Notes: generated from the sequence alone by a model not told the origin. Positions 11,758 to 23,094 are shown, counted from the first letter of the stretch. The stretch: 64,000 bases of DNA from Tretioscincus oriximinensis (GCA_022410635.1 JAJVDF010000166.1:1615843-1679842); one strand, 5' to 3'. Numbers and translations are program-made.

Positions 11758-12956
11758 ATTCATCATCATCATTGTTGCATCGTTGTCAATTACAGTGACG
11801 CTTGATAAAGTGTTGGAAATGTCGCTCAATCCAAATGCCTCCTGCTAGATTGCCTGATCTATATAGCCTGCTTGTGTGAGTGCTGTACATGTTGCCTACC
11901 AAAACCTCCATGACATCTGGACATTGCATCCGAATGAAAGATTTCTGAGAGGTAGAAGAGAACCTTCTTTCTCCTTCCCTACTTCTTCTCTTTTTCAAAA
12001 TAAAGTTCCTTTATAGTTTAAAAAGGAGAAAAGAAACAGTAGCTCAGCAAGCACCCCAATTAACTGGTCCTGGCTCATTCTAAGTGTAAACATGAGTTGA
12101 TCAGTTGTGGGGACAGGAAATCTCAACTCTTAGAAGGTACTGTAGAACTAGGTACAAGAGTTTCAGCTATCCTCAGTCCAGTACTAATCATCACAGAAAA
12201 ACTGGTTGATGAATGGGAAAATGCAATGGGCAGTCTAAGCTTATGCAGCCAGAACTACACAGAAGTACTATACACTAGTGTGAAGATTTTGCCTGAAGCA
12301 CTTGGAAATCTACTTTTAATCTGACTGCTTTCAAATTTGAATCAAAGAGTGTGAGCTTCAGATAATGCCTACTGAGCTGGTATGCAATACTTCCAAGTTC
12401 TGGAAGGTGGGGGTGGAGAATGACACATTTTTATTGGCAGCCATAACTAGGAAGTGGAAAATGAGTCAGATTTTGGAAAGAAAGATTTAAGTAGACACTG
12501 AAGAAAAAAGTGGGTAGAATTTAAAATTCTCCAGTGATTAAAAAAAAGAGAGAGGGATGGGATTCTATAGTTAACTTCTGATAGCCGGAAGCTCCCAGAA
12601 TGACTTCAATAGACATAAACACTAGGCCATAATAGCACGTCATAGTAATATGTATAATTTTATAATTTTAAGTAGAAATTATCCAGGGAATATGTGCATA
12701 GGAAAATAGTTTAGACATTCCAATAGCTCAAAATTCATAAGCCTTTTCTATACAGAAAAGGGTCTAAAGGGTACTCTATTCCCATGCTTTTCCTCAGAGT
12801 ACAGAAGCTCCCTTTTTTTGAACAGAACAAGCCTTGCTCATTTTAAGCCTATTATACAATAGATAAAATGATCAATTTAGTCTTAAACTACAAGAACAGA
12901 ACTGTTATGCCCCAGATCACAAATAAAATAAAGACAATCATTCCAGTGTACTCAGT
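11758..12956. other. unassigned DNA
   Basis: Starts with an ATC-rich tract (to about 11772). I recognise no further gene or repeat. Confidence 0.45.
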
Positions 12957-13352
12957 GGCGGTTGGTGCACTTTGAGATTGGAGGGACACAGGACCAGTGC
13001 TTTCCTAATGTCGAGGCTGGAGAAAGCCCCCTTCTTCAAGCCTCGGCGATGCTAGGAAAGGGGCTGGGAGGCACATTCAAGCACTTACTAGTCTCTCTTT
13101 CAGTCTGCAAGTTGAATGCCAATACAAAATGGCACCTCAATGGAGGCTGAGGGACTGTAGACCCTCCTAGGCAGCCTTCCCATTGGTTCTGGGATCGGCG
13201 ACCCTTTCCATCAATAAAAAAGTTGCCTGGAACTCCTCTACGATTGACCAATGGTTCTCCATTGTTTTCTATGGAGATTTTTTCATTGATTTTAATCTCT
13301 GAGTGGTCACCAGACTCAATGAACCCAGAGGCAAGCCGCCAATATTTGACAT
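12957..13352. mobile_element. possible non-autonomous DNA element, TGGCGG termini
   Basis: The segment is richer in G+C than its neighbours. It begins CAGTGGCGGTTGGTGCAC and ends GAGGCAAGCCGCCAATAT, giving an imperfect inverted pair around TGGCGG. Internally AGGCTGGAGAAAGC and a CAAGCCTCGGCG..GGGGCTGG block suggest local inverted structure. I could not fix a target duplication, so element status and ends are tentative. Confidence 0.4.
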
Positions 13353-14663
13353 AGGTTAGAGCATATTCTGGCTTCAGAATGTGCTCTTAAAGTGACCAGA
13401 AGTGTATGTTGTGATGCAAAAACTTTCCACAGTGAGCATGGTGACCCAACATGAGCTGTCACAGGCACATTTGTGAAAGCATTCTAATTTTACAACTTCA
13501 GCAAAAACTCCTCAATTATCATAAAATTGGTCTCCTCTGTGCTCCAAAATGGAGATATGGAATGATCCTCTGATGCCAAAAATGAGATATTTCCAGCAAG
13601 ATTTCTCTCCACCCCACCTATTTTCAGACTTCCTCAAGTCCTAATGAATTCTGGACCCTGAATACTGAAAATAGTTTTGACTGGGCAGGTTACAAGGAAA
13701 GGCTGCCAGAAGGATGTAAGACTTTCAGCTATAATGATTGACAGTGTTGGGTATGTTTGGCTTTGAAAAGAGAACACTCTTCTTTTTGTGTTTACAGAAT
13801 ATCTCAAGGGTTGTCACACAGAAGAGAAGCTAGATTTATCATCCATTGTTGTTGCTCAGGGCAGGAACTGGCACCAATGGTTGAAATTGAATCCTGTTTC
13901 CACTGGTCTTTGCTCTGAGAAAAAAATATCTCAATGCTTTCCCCTTTTCCTATCTAATTAAAAGCACAGTCTGCCCTGTCTATTTATAGCAGAGCTTCAT
14001 TCAATCCTGTGCCCTTTCCAGCTGATCCTAATTGACTAACAGGGTACACCATTTGCAAATAAAAATGTCAGGCTATAGAACAGACTAGGAGCAAGGTATT
14101 TTTTTCTTGTACAGAACCAGCATGGATAATAGTAGCAATTTCCTGATTGTAAGAGCTATTAGCAGTGGAACAATATGTCTCATGCAACTGTGTATTCATT
14201 CCTCAGTGCAGGTAGGATTGAATGGTCGCCTTGCAAAGGTGATTTTGCAGATTCCTACACTGTGCTGGGGCTGGATTGGATGCTCTTTTAGGTACCTTCA
14301 AATTCATATATTCTTCTATAATTCATTGTAATTTTAAATGATAATGATAATTGTATTAAATAGCTGTTCAGCATGTGTTTAGTCAGGCTTATTTCTACCA
14401 CAACAAACATTCAAACTCATTCCTTTCTTTTTATGCTATTTTTTGCCATTTCAGCAGTCCATTTTCGTGTCCGTCCCTCAACAAACATCTTGGCTTATGT
14501 TTGGCAGGCAGGTTGGACAGGAAAAAAGTGGATTTAAATAGTTAGCTTATTAAATATCTTACATTAAATCCATGTTTATGTTTCCTTAACATCTTATATT
14601 CCATCCTAACACTTACAATGTGTCATTCAATAGACATTGCAACGAACTACCATTGAGTAGTTT
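13353..14663. other. unassigned AT-rich DNA
   Basis: I see no gene or recognisable repeat here. Confidence 0.45.
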
Positions 14664-14905
14664 TAGGCTGCCTTCCCATGAGGTTTTTGTACCAAGGTGG
14701 TACATACATGATTAAGATTTCACGTGGTGATGGACTTTCAATAATCCACTCGGGACAAAAGCTCCATAGCAACAGAATATCCTGTAGCTGAAAGAACTAG
14801 AGCTTTCTTCCAAGTGGATTACCGAAAGTCCATCGTCACATGGGGCAGATTCTTAGTCATGTAAGTACCATCACGATACAAAACTCTCATGGGGAGACAG
14901 CTTTA
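14664..14905. mobile_element. 240-bp fold-back MITE
   Basis: The left arm reads GGCTGCCTTCCCATGAGG, TTTTTGTACCAAGGTGGTAC, CATGATTAAGATT, then GATGGACTTTC and AATCCACTCGGGACAAAAGC. The right arm carries the same blocks inverted (AGCTTTCTTCCAAGTGGATT, GAAAGTCCATC, TCTTAGTCATGTAAGTACC, CTCTCATGGGGAGACAGC). The centre is short. TTTAG flanks both ends, but GGCTGC also recurs on the right, so the exact duplication is ambiguous. The ends resemble the GGCTGCATC elements at 37391 and 47047. Confidence 0.75.
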
Positions 14906-15743
14906 GGCTGCATGCATGTGGACAATTCTGGAGAGAAATTGCAAGAGTGTTTCTATTGACTTACAGTTTAGCCATTGCTAAACAGAAAAGAGGAACTAGC
15001 CAATGATATTTGATCACTTGAATGGTTGATAGTTGAGTTCCATGTATCCAAACTTTGTATCATTGACAGGCAACATGTGAAACTTCATATGTTACTAACA
15101 ACCTACAGTTTAGATTGTTTAAAGGTACATTAATGGTGGATAAATCTATGAAATCATCTGTTTACATTCCTATTGCCATGCCTTCATAAACCACTAAGAG
15201 GGTGGAATTAGAGGCAAGGAGATCCTAGCAAGCTATCCAGTACCACCAAACAAAATATTTGTGGGGCAGTGTGTCACAAGCATGGAAAATCCTGCATATC
15301 AGCAGTATGTCTATATTGCAAAAATATAGACATGGTGAACTAAAACCAGCACACCAATGATCCCAGATTATTGATGAATCCCGAGAATAAATATGTGTCA
15401 CATGAGTGTAGCATTAGAAGTCAAAAGACGTTGAGGCTTGTAATAATCACTCATTCCTACATCAAGTTTATATGTCTTGGGATTCTACATCATTGGGCCT
15501 AGATGGAATCTCTCCCAAGAGTCAGCTCTCCTAAGAGACATGTTATTGCTTATATGAAGCTCCCATCTGGTCTCCAGTCTCCTTCAGGCAAAACAGCAGC
15601 AGTGGTAGTAACTGTCACTGACTGACAGAATAATAATTAGGCACACCCTCTGTGGCACTCCTGTTCAACAGCACTACAATGCTCTGATTTTTAATATAAA
15701 ATGTTATGCATACAACCTAAGAATAAGTCTGTTGAACTCAATT
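14906..15743. other. unassigned AT-rich DNA
   Basis: No gene or repeat recognised. Confidence 0.45.
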
Positions 15744-15904
15744 GAATTAGTTTTGCATTGAAATATTTGTGAAATCTATTGCTCTCTTGTGGTAACATAG
15801 TAATTTGGAAATCATCACTATGCAGTTTACTGTAAGAAGCAAAAGAACTTTCAGGACTTGCCAGTAGACTGAATTAAAATGTGGTTTTAGCCCACTGCCT
15901 GGGG
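15744..15904 (+). repeat. inverted duplication, left arm
   Basis: About 160 bp, from GAATTAGTTTTGCATTG to TAGCCCACTGCCTGGGG. It matches the reverse complement of 16789-16950 with about 15 differences and one 1-bp indel by my alignment, near 90% identity. The arms are 884 bp apart. It may be a large inverted repeat or two opposite copies of one unclassified interspersed repeat. Confidence 0.85.
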
Positions 15905-16003
15905 TACTTCTCCAGAATGTGCTGATGACATAGGTCAGAGCAAAAACCAATGACTATAGTGGGTGGGCCCATATTTTGGATGAATGATTCCTTATGCAGT
16001 CAC

Positions 16004-16362
16004 TTATTTTAGAAGAAGAAGAAGGAGAAGAAGGAGAAGAAGAAGAAGTAGTAGAAGTAGAAGTAGTGGTGGGTTCTTTTACCCTGCTTTTTTCACCTTT
16101 CAAAGGGACTCAAAGTAGCTTACAAGGGTATTTTTGCCTGAAGGCTCACATTCTATCTTCCCCACCAGGCTGTGGTGGTTCCTATGTATCTACTTGCATT
16201 CAGTTGCAATTTCTTGCAATTCATGCTTTTGAATAGCTGGGTTGGCTAGAGCTACAGGCTAGTGGAAGGTGCTCACCCCTCCCCACTTCCAACACAGGGC
16301 TTCAAAACCAGATCTCCCAGATGAGAGACAGATTCCTTAGCAACTGAGCTATTCGTACCTTA
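16004..16362 (-). mobile_element. tRNA-like SINE, (GAA)n-tailed family A
   Basis: Read on the minus strand it begins AGGTACGAATAGCTCAGTTG. A B-box-like GAAGCCC segment, GTGGGGAGGGGTGAGCACCT and the ...CACAGCCTGGTGGGG... body follow. It closes with GGGACTTTGAAAGGTG-type sequence and a (TTC)n tail, seen on the plus strand as (GAA)n at 16009-16068. The A- and B-box-like motifs indicate a pol III, tRNA-derived head. Other copies are at 23846, 24757, 50819 and 60957. Confidence 0.8.
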
Positions 16363-16788
16363 CACTCCCTCTTTCCTCTGCTAAACTTCAGCATCCAATT
16401 CTGAAGAATACAAAATCATAAATGGATGCCTCTCATGCTTGCAGAGGAAGTGGTGCACTAAAAGTACCATACTAATGTAATGGCAGAATGTAATCCACTT
16501 TGAGTTTTATAATGATAAGAGCAATAAAAATATTAAGTAATTTCTTTTTACTTTTTAGCTATATTTTACCACCCTTAATTTTTTTGCCACCTTGTGCAAT
16601 TACACAGGTTGCATATTCCTAAATACGGCCCTGGGTGGAACAGTGGATCAGAATGGTTTGTAGATAGCACATCTTCATGTTCTGTCATACCAAGGCAAAT
16701 GAGCTATAGTGGAGTAAGTGTGATTTCTTGGTTCAGCTGTAATGCTGAGACGTGCTTCAAATGTAGCCATAGAATGTCTGACATTCTT
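16363..16788. other. unassigned spacer inside the inverted duplication
   Basis: No recognisable gene or repeat. Inverted arms lie at 15744-15904 and 16789-16950. Confidence 0.45.
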
Positions 16789-16950
16789 ACCTCAGGCAGT
16801 GGGCTAAAACCACTTTTTAGCTCAGTCTACTAGCAGGTCATGAAAGTTCTTTTGCTTCTTACTGTAAACCTGCATAGTGCTGATTTCCAAATGACTACTT
16901 TACCACAAGAGAGCAAAAGATTTCACAAATATTTCAATGCAAAACTAACT
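16789..16950 (-). repeat. inverted duplication, right arm
   Basis: Reverse-complement partner of 15744-15904. On the plus strand it runs from CCTCAGGCAGTGGGCTAAAA to CAATGCAAAACTAACTC. Homology stops on both sides at equivalent points. Confidence 0.85.
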
Positions 16951-17613
16951 CACAAATATCAGTGGGACCTTTCAATGAGCAAAAAACTAGAATAGGAATG
17001 GCACCATCTGCCAGAATAACGTATACATCCTTCACATTCTACCAAATTGAAGTGTTCATAATGACAGATAGAAGCAAACGAACTCAAGAGTGAAAAAGAT
17101 AATTGAGAAGATTCTCTCTGAATATCTCTTTTCTGTGTAGAATCCCTTTTCCTACTAGTTTAAAGGATGGAATCCTATTTGCAAGATTGCTTACTTTCTG
17201 ATTAAAGCCTAAAGGCTATGCTTCAGCTGGTTAAATGATTTTCATTAAAGCTCAATATATTTCACAAGATGAACCTTAAAAGTCTGGAGGAGACATGGCT
17301 GAGTTCAAAGGTGATTACTGGGTCTATAGATGTTGCACAAGGAGCAGCAAAATATGGTTTTAGGGTATACATGTGCTATCCAGGTTGTCTTGTTATTTTG
17401 TTCTCCTTAAAATGATAGCTAAGGACTGTGCCCTTGGGAATGAGTCTGAAAGCTGCCATGATGTATTCAGGCACTTTATATTACTATATCATTATATCAA
17501 TTATTAGCAAACAAGAACTAGAGTGCTTCAGACATTTGCTTTTGATTTTTGACAGAGTGACATTATATGGAATATTTTTTCTCAAGATCTATCAGCATCT
17601 TTCTAACTTGAGT
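16951..17613. other. unassigned AT-rich DNA
   Basis: No gene or recognisable repeat. Confidence 0.45.
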
Positions 17614-17670
17614 TTATTGCCACCAAGACCTTTGGGTGTAGGGTGGTATAGAAATGTAAATAAATAAATG
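17614..17670 (+). repeat. SINE/LINE 3' tail fragment
   Basis: Contains GCCACCAAGACCTTTGGGTG then TAGGGTGGTATAGAAATG and an (AAAT)n tail. It resembles the common squamate CCGCCCTGAG...GGGCGGTATAAAT...(AATA)n retroposon tail. The same tail is seen inverted at 17935, 39989 and 63544. Confidence 0.65.
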
Positions 17671-17802
17671 TTAGCAAATCATGTGGCAAACACATAAAAA
17701 ATATTATTCACTTTATCCAAACTGTGCATACTTTTAAACAATACTATCATGTTGTTTTTCATGCTGCCTCATTTTTCAATTGAGAGCCCCTAGTGGCAGA
17801 AT

Positions 17803-17880
17803 TCAAAGAAGTAGCCATGTTAGTCTGGATCAGAATTACTAGCAAGGAGGTCTCTTACGCTACAAGACCTTGCTGGTAAA
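17803..17880 (+). mobile_element. fold-back retroposon copy 2, divergent arm
   Basis: AAAGAAGTAGCCATGTTAGT matches the 5' module of the copies at 11464 and 53799. It is followed by an arm (TTACTAGCAAGGAGGTCT), a 10-nt loop and the inverted arm AAGACCTTGCTGGTAA, which lacks 3 nt. The architecture is the same but the arm sequence differs from the other two copies. No clear target duplication is visible. Boundaries are approximate. Confidence 0.6.
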
Positions 17881-17934
17881 TGTGCAACCCTTAAAAATAT
17901 TTCTTCATGGGGGAGCTCCCTTAGTTCTTGGTCA

Positions 17935-17992
17935 TTTTACTTTATTTATTTATACCCCACCCTGTACCCAAAGGTCTCAGGGTTGTCCTGAC
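17935..17992 (-). repeat. SINE/LINE 3' tail fragment
   Basis: TTTATTTATTTATACCCCAC followed by CCTGTACCCAAAGGTCTCAG is the reverse complement of the GTATAAATAAATAAA retroposon tail. Only the last 50 or so bases are recognisable. Confidence 0.6.
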
Positions 17993-18164
17993 CTCTTTTC
18001 TAACTTCACTATTTTCCCCCAAACTCCACTATATTCCACATGCAGTTGCACTAACCAATTTTCACCAATATTTCTTATTAGCTCTAGGACACTACTGGAC
18101 TTTTTTCAGCCGAGACATACTAGGTCGACAATACTTTTCCATTCCTTGCTTTACTATGCATCTA

Positions 18165-18466
18165 CAGTGGTACCTCGGTTCTCGAACAGAATTCGTTCCG
18201 GCAGGATGGTCGAGAACCAAATTGTTCGAGAACCAAAGCAAGGTGCGCCGGGCCGAAAAAACACACACTGATGACGCAAGCAAGGCGCGCCTGGCCAAAA
18301 AAACGCACACTGATGACGCAAGCAAGGCACGCCTGGCCGAAAGAACGCCGAAGGAAGTTCAAGTTCCAAATATGTGTTCGGATTCCAGGACAAAAGTTTC
18401 TGGAATCGCCTGGTCGAACACCGATTTGGTCGACATTCAAGGCGTTCCAGAACCGAGGAACCACTG
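18165..18466. mobile_element. pogo/mariner-type MITE with internal 41-bp repeats
   Basis: Starts CAGTGGTACCTCGGTTCTCG and ends GAACCGAGGAACCACTG. It is flanked by TA at 18163-18164 and 18467-18468, as expected for Tc1/mariner/pogo. The inner ends contain further inverted GAACCAAATTGTTCG-like blocks. The centre holds about three units of a 41-bp repeat (GCAAGCAAGGCGCGCCTGGC, then a CACTGATGAC block). The interior is CpG-rich. Long open frames that cross it on both strands are by-products of the GC-rich repeats; there is no transposase. Confidence 0.88.
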
Positions 18467-18468
18467 TA

Positions 18469-18772
18469 TTTGCATTTGCTCACAGTATACATCATCTGCC
18501 ATTTCAAGTCTAGTTCTCTAATATTCAGAGATCTACATTTCCTTCCTTCCTCCTTTTTGCCAGGTTGCATAACTTGGTAATATCAGCAAAATCCACTGTT
18601 TCATATTCCTTACTCATAAAGTCATGAGTATATATTTGTCCCAGTACAGAATCCTAGAAACCTCACTTGTATATTTCACCAATATGAGAAATATCATTTT
18701 TACAGCTACACTTTGCTTTCTGTTTCTTCACTAAGGATATTTTGCTGCTAAATTGCTGGATAGCTCAAGTAG
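18469..18772. other. unassigned DNA
   Basis: No gene or recognisable repeat. Confidence 0.45.
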
Positions 18773-18975
18773 GAACCGTTACTACTAGAGTGGTTCCCGA
18801 CAGGCAGTATTCATGAAATACCAATTGCAGGGAGTCCATAAGAGGTGAAGATTTTGCCTTCTTCTGTTCAGACTGCTGAAGTGCAATTGGTGGGCCTCTT
18901 TGTGAGACAGAATGCTGGAATGGATGGGCTCTGGTCCGATTCAGCCGGGCTCCTCTTATGTTCCTATGTTCTAAT
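18773..18975 (+). mobile_element. CR1/L2-group LINE 3' UTR
   Basis: Contains the terminal consensus in sense orientation: TTCTGTTCAGACTGCTGAAG, GTGGGCCTCTTTGTGAGACA, GGATGGGCTCTGGTCCGATT, ending CTCCTCTTATGTTCCTATGTTC. No reverse transcriptase part is left, so this is a very short 5'-truncated copy. Confidence 0.85.
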
Positions 18976-20482
18976 TGGAGTGTTCATCTGTCCAGAACAT
19001 GGTTGCCTGCACTTCAACAGCCTGCTTTGTATCAGGCTTCACATCACTCTGAAGCTTACACAAATTTTGAAATCTGATGTGAGGACTCTGCCCACTAATG
19101 TTCCTGGTCCTGGAATCTCAGAGAAACCCATTTATGTGGTACAGTTTAGTGGGCCAATGAAAACAGGAACCATTTGGGAAGCATCCTCCCACATACCTGA
19201 CTGTTTCATCCTGGTAGCTCCATTTAAAAAAAAGATCCATTGACATGGTCAGCTAAGCTTCATGTAACCAATCATTTTAAAGGTAAATGTGAAAAATCCC
19301 TCAGACATTTATCTATAAGAGGTTATACCATACACACGCTACGTTGGAGCTGCAGCAACCCCAAATTCTATGCATTCTTATACCATTGCTGTGATATGTT
19401 TTAATTGCATTTAGGAAGTCATATCACCGAAGAACACCCCTGACGGATAGGCTAATTTCACAAGATCCCCCTTTACTGCATGCCAAGATAAATATATATA
19501 TATATTCCTGTACCCATATGTGAATACTTAAGCCAGTTTCCCATGACTGGGAGAGAAGGGTCTGCAGTTGCAATTCCCTTAAATAAGGAAAGGGTCTAAA
19601 TCATGAGTTGCTCAGATCCTGTAGAAAACATTGAAATAAGGGATGCACATAGTGATGTTAAGAGCACTTTCTGCTCTGCCCCTTATTCCTGTGTATAAAC
19701 TGGAACAAGGCTAAAAGCAGAATAAAGCCCTAAACAATAAAGCCAAAGCTCGTTTGAGCACAACTTTTATAAAAGAGCACAAAAAAAAAAAGAAAAAGGT
19801 TCTTCGCATTTAGGAAATATAAAACTTCAGATTTGACAGCCTGCTATGATTTGAAATGGACAAGTTGTAAACACCTTAAAAATATAGGAGGAAAGCATTG
19901 TAAATCAAGAGCAGGCCTCTGGGTCTAGCAGAAATGCTGTTCCATCCTGCAATAAACTACCAACCAACTATACAACTATCTTTCATGTTCCAGAATAGAA
20001 CTGCTGATGAAAAATTCCCCTAACTGTGAAAATAATAAAGCCAAGTCACTGTTAATTTACTTCATTGATCTCTTCTCCAAGAAGTACCACTCAGTGTGAA
20101 TATATTTAATCCTACAGCTGTAAATGTGCATGTTTCTCTTGCTGTGTGTTTTCATTTATATTACTTGGTGGAATATACTTAAGTAAGATATAACAACCTG
20201 TTACTGTATTATCTGCTGCCTTCTTCTGCTTGGAGAACTGCTGAATGCTCCTGTTCATTAGGCTCTCATATCACCTTAGAGAGGCAGGTCTTCTCAGATG
20301 TAGATTTGTCTACAAAAATTCGTGCTGCCTTCCTAAGGTTCTAAAAGACCCTTTTGCTAGATATACTGAACCCAGAATATCTGTTCAAATTACCCATTCT
20401 CATCCTATCTGAACACCACCTACATGGTAGGAGCTGCTAGGCTGAAACAACTGCAGCCAAACTGTTGGGCTTGAGTCAAACA
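18976..20482. other. unassigned AT-rich DNA
   Basis: No recognisable gene or repeat, apart from a short (AT)n run near 19493 and an A-rich tract near 19780. Confidence 0.45.
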
Positions 20483-21165
20483 GATTTTAAGTAACAGGAG
20501 GCCAAGGTAGCAGCTGAAGAGTACTATCCATTAGGAACCATTGGGGTTCAAGAGGGATATTTTGGAACTGGAGAAGGTGCAGAAAAAGGCAACAAAAATG
20601 ATCAAGGGTCTGGAGCACCTCCCTTATGAAGTCAGGCTGCAATGTCTGGGCCTCTTCAGCCTTGAAAGGCGACATTTGAGAGGTGATCTGATTGAAGTGT
20701 ACAAAATCATGCATGGGATGGACAGGGTGAATAGAGAAAAAATGTTTTCTCTATCACACAACACAGGGACCAGAGGGCACTCCTTGAAACTGATGGGTAG
20801 AAAAGTGAGAACAGACAAAGGAAAGTATTTTTTCACCCAGAGAGTCATCGGCCTGTGGAATTTACTTCCTGAAGAGGTAGTGGTAGCAAACAGCTTGGAT
20901 AGTTTCAAGACAGGACTAGACAGGTTTATGGACACCAAGGGTATAAATGGATACTAAGATAATTGTCTGGATGTCGCCTCCGGGATGGAGCAACAGGCAG
21001 GACTAATGAAATACCATTTGTAGGGAGTCATGAACAGGAGCATATTTTGCTTTCCTCTGTTCGGACTGCCCAGGTGCATCTGGTGGGTCTCTGTGTGACA
21101 CAGAGTGCTGGACTTGATGGGCTGTGGCCTGATCCAGTATGGCTCTTCTTATGTTCTTATGAGTT
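20483..21165 (+). mobile_element. CR1/L2-group LINE 3' end, best-preserved tail
   Basis: Contains the last part of the reverse transcriptase frame (20541-20957, 138 codons) with ATKMIKGLEHLPYEVRLQC, LRGDLIEVYKIMHGMDRVNR and NLLPEEVV, uninterrupted to its natural stop. The 3' UTR follows (CTCTGTTCGGACTGCCCAGG, GGACTTGATGGGCTGTGGCC) and terminates at CTTCTTATGTTCTTATGAG. The catalytic core and endonuclease are absent. The undamaged reading frame suggests a fairly recent insertion. Confidence 0.92.
20541..20957 (+). pseudogene. reverse transcriptase C-terminal tail of LINE
   Basis: 138 codons in one open frame, ending in DRFMDTKGINGY and a stop. It corresponds to the domain after the polymerase fingers/palm in CR1/L2-group LINEs (the LGLFSLERRxLRGDLIEVYK region). 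It lacks the palm YxDD motif and is a dead 5'-truncated piece. Its neighbours are LINE UTR and unique DNA, so no host gene context exists. Confidence 0.88.
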
Positions 21166-22509
21166 GATGTTGCCTTTAACTATTTGTTTATTAGGTTTAC
21201 TGGATAAAATAAGAACTGGAATCTGAATGTGATGCTGATTCCTTTCCAGCTGGTGCCTCTCTAGTTTCTCCTGAGTGAAAGGCAACAGTTTTCCTGTTAT
21301 CCCAGTGCTGGGCAGCCACCTATTTTTGGTGAGCAATGAGAGATATAAATAAAATAAAACAGCAAAAAAGTTCCAAGACATTAAATGTAATACAAGAAAG
21401 CATGAATGTCAGAAAGCAAAAACAAGAGCATTTTAGCCTTCCAGGTCAACCAAAATGGATTCAAAGAGAAAATCTAGCCTAAAACTTTGGAAATATTGAT
21501 GGGACAAAGGACCGATTTACTTTAAAAATGCTTCTCTACAAGAAGAACAAGTGATAGTTTTAGAGACAGTATTGTGATATATTTGGTGCTGAACACACTG
21601 CATACATCCATATAAAGAAAAGTATATATAGATCAAACCACAGAAAATCATAGACCTTACTGTCAAGAAGTGCATAAAGAAAATCTTTGTTGCATCAACA
21701 TGGCAGTATTTTGTAATGTTGTATATAGTGTTAAAAGCTCCTTAAAGGACCGTGGTGCAGCATCCACATGCAGGAAGAGACTTATCCCCTTCATGAAACC
21801 CTGATTTATAATGTAGCTTGCATCTCTTCTGCTATTGGCTCTGGCTCCTCTTTTTACAGGGCTTGCAATTTTAAAATTACCCAAGGAGTCAATTATTCAC
21901 TATCACCCTTTTTTTCAAAAAGAGAAAACAGTGATAGCAAACATTATAAATAACATTGCATTCTGCTTAGCAGGGCAGACACAGGATCATGGGGCTACTC
22001 TAGTCCTAGTATCTCTTGTTAGTGATATCTATATTTGTTAATAGTTGGACATTGCTGAATGGAAGTACTAGTTGGGAAAACAACTATGACAACCTTTCCT
22101 AGTACTACCACAGCTAGATCCTACAATGATATGTGAAAAATGTCACATAATCACACCTTTATAGTGTGAAACAAAGAACATATGGATGCATCCCTTGAAT
22201 CCTGAACTAACTAGGATATGTAAATTTTCATGTACATAAGACTGAAGTCATCTTCTACTTTTAGGGATCAAATACTAAAGTGTGTTTCTATATCTTCTGT
22301 GTTTTCCCTTTCTGATTCAGACCACCTTGCAATTGGATGATCCTAAGATTGAGTTCCTTTCAGCTACAGGAAACAAACCTACACAAATTGTCCCTGGTCA
22401 AGAGTGCCATGAAAGAAAATCAGCAGACTTTGGCCCTCAGAGCTTAAGAGGGCAACCTGAGTTTGGAGGGATTCTATGCTAACTGTGCCACCCACAGAGC
22501 CATCTTGTC
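21166..22509. other. unassigned AT-rich DNA
   Basis: No recognisable gene or repeat. Small open frames lack domains. Confidence 0.45.
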
Positions 22510-23094
22510 TAGGGTTGCCATATGTCCCGGTAAACCGGGACAATCCCGGTTTGGGGGACTAAAATATAGTCCCCTCCGGGTTTTAAGGCAAAATCCCGGC
22601 TTTTTACATTCCCCGATGCTGCATCAGGGAATGTAAAAAGCCGGGATTTAAAAAGAAAAGCAACTGTCAGAGCTGACGGCTGCAGCGCGCGCAACGCTTT
22701 CCGGGGTCCTGGGAGGACCCTCGGAGTGCGCCGTCGCTGCTCCTTGGCTGGAGGTGGGGTTTCTCCCTGCTCTCGCCGCCAACTCGCCTCTAGCAGAGGA
22801 GAAACACCTGGGTTTGTGACAGGAGGGCAGCTCTGTTCTCCTCTCACAAACCCAAGCGTTTTTGCTCCGCTCCTGCAGGCGAGTTGACGGCCCTTTGCCA
22901 GAGCAGGGCAAAACCCTGCCTCCAGCAAAGGAGCAGGTACGCGTGCGTGCGTGCGCACACACGGACGCTTGTGGTGAGGCAGGCAGAAGAGGTTTTGCCT
23001 GTCTCGCTACAAGCGTCCATATGTACGCATGCACGCGCGTGCACCCCACCTCAGCTCCGTCCCGGTTTTGGGTTGCCAGAATATGGCAACCCTA
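22510..23094. mobile_element. CpG-rich non-autonomous hAT element with exact 8-bp duplication
   Basis: A 585-bp element. Both ends start TAGGGTTGCCATAT, exact over 14 bp when the right end is reversed. It is flanked by identical ATCTTGTC at 22502-22509 and 23095-23102, the length made by hAT transposases. The interior is GC-rich with many CpGs, unlike its neighbours. It contains a palindrome around CATTCCC..GGGAATG and inverted GACGCTTGT/ACAAGCGTC blocks. Open frames of 149, 133, 77 and 93 codons here are compositional. No DDE or BED domain is recognised, so it is non-autonomous. Confidence 0.93.

Noticed and set aside
17928..18521. 197-codon plus-strand open frame
   Set aside because: It runs across unique DNA and the GC-rich pogo-type MITE. 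Its length comes from the internal 41-bp repeats, and frames on the other strand are equally long.
19490..19506. (AT)n run as a possible TATA promoter
   Set aside because: Short simple repeat with no gene or transcription-start context nearby.
20541..20957. Host gene encoding a reverse-transcriptase-like protein
   Set aside because: The frame is only the C-terminal tail of a 5'-truncated LINE with its own 3' UTR, and near-identical copies occur at 29409 and 9227.
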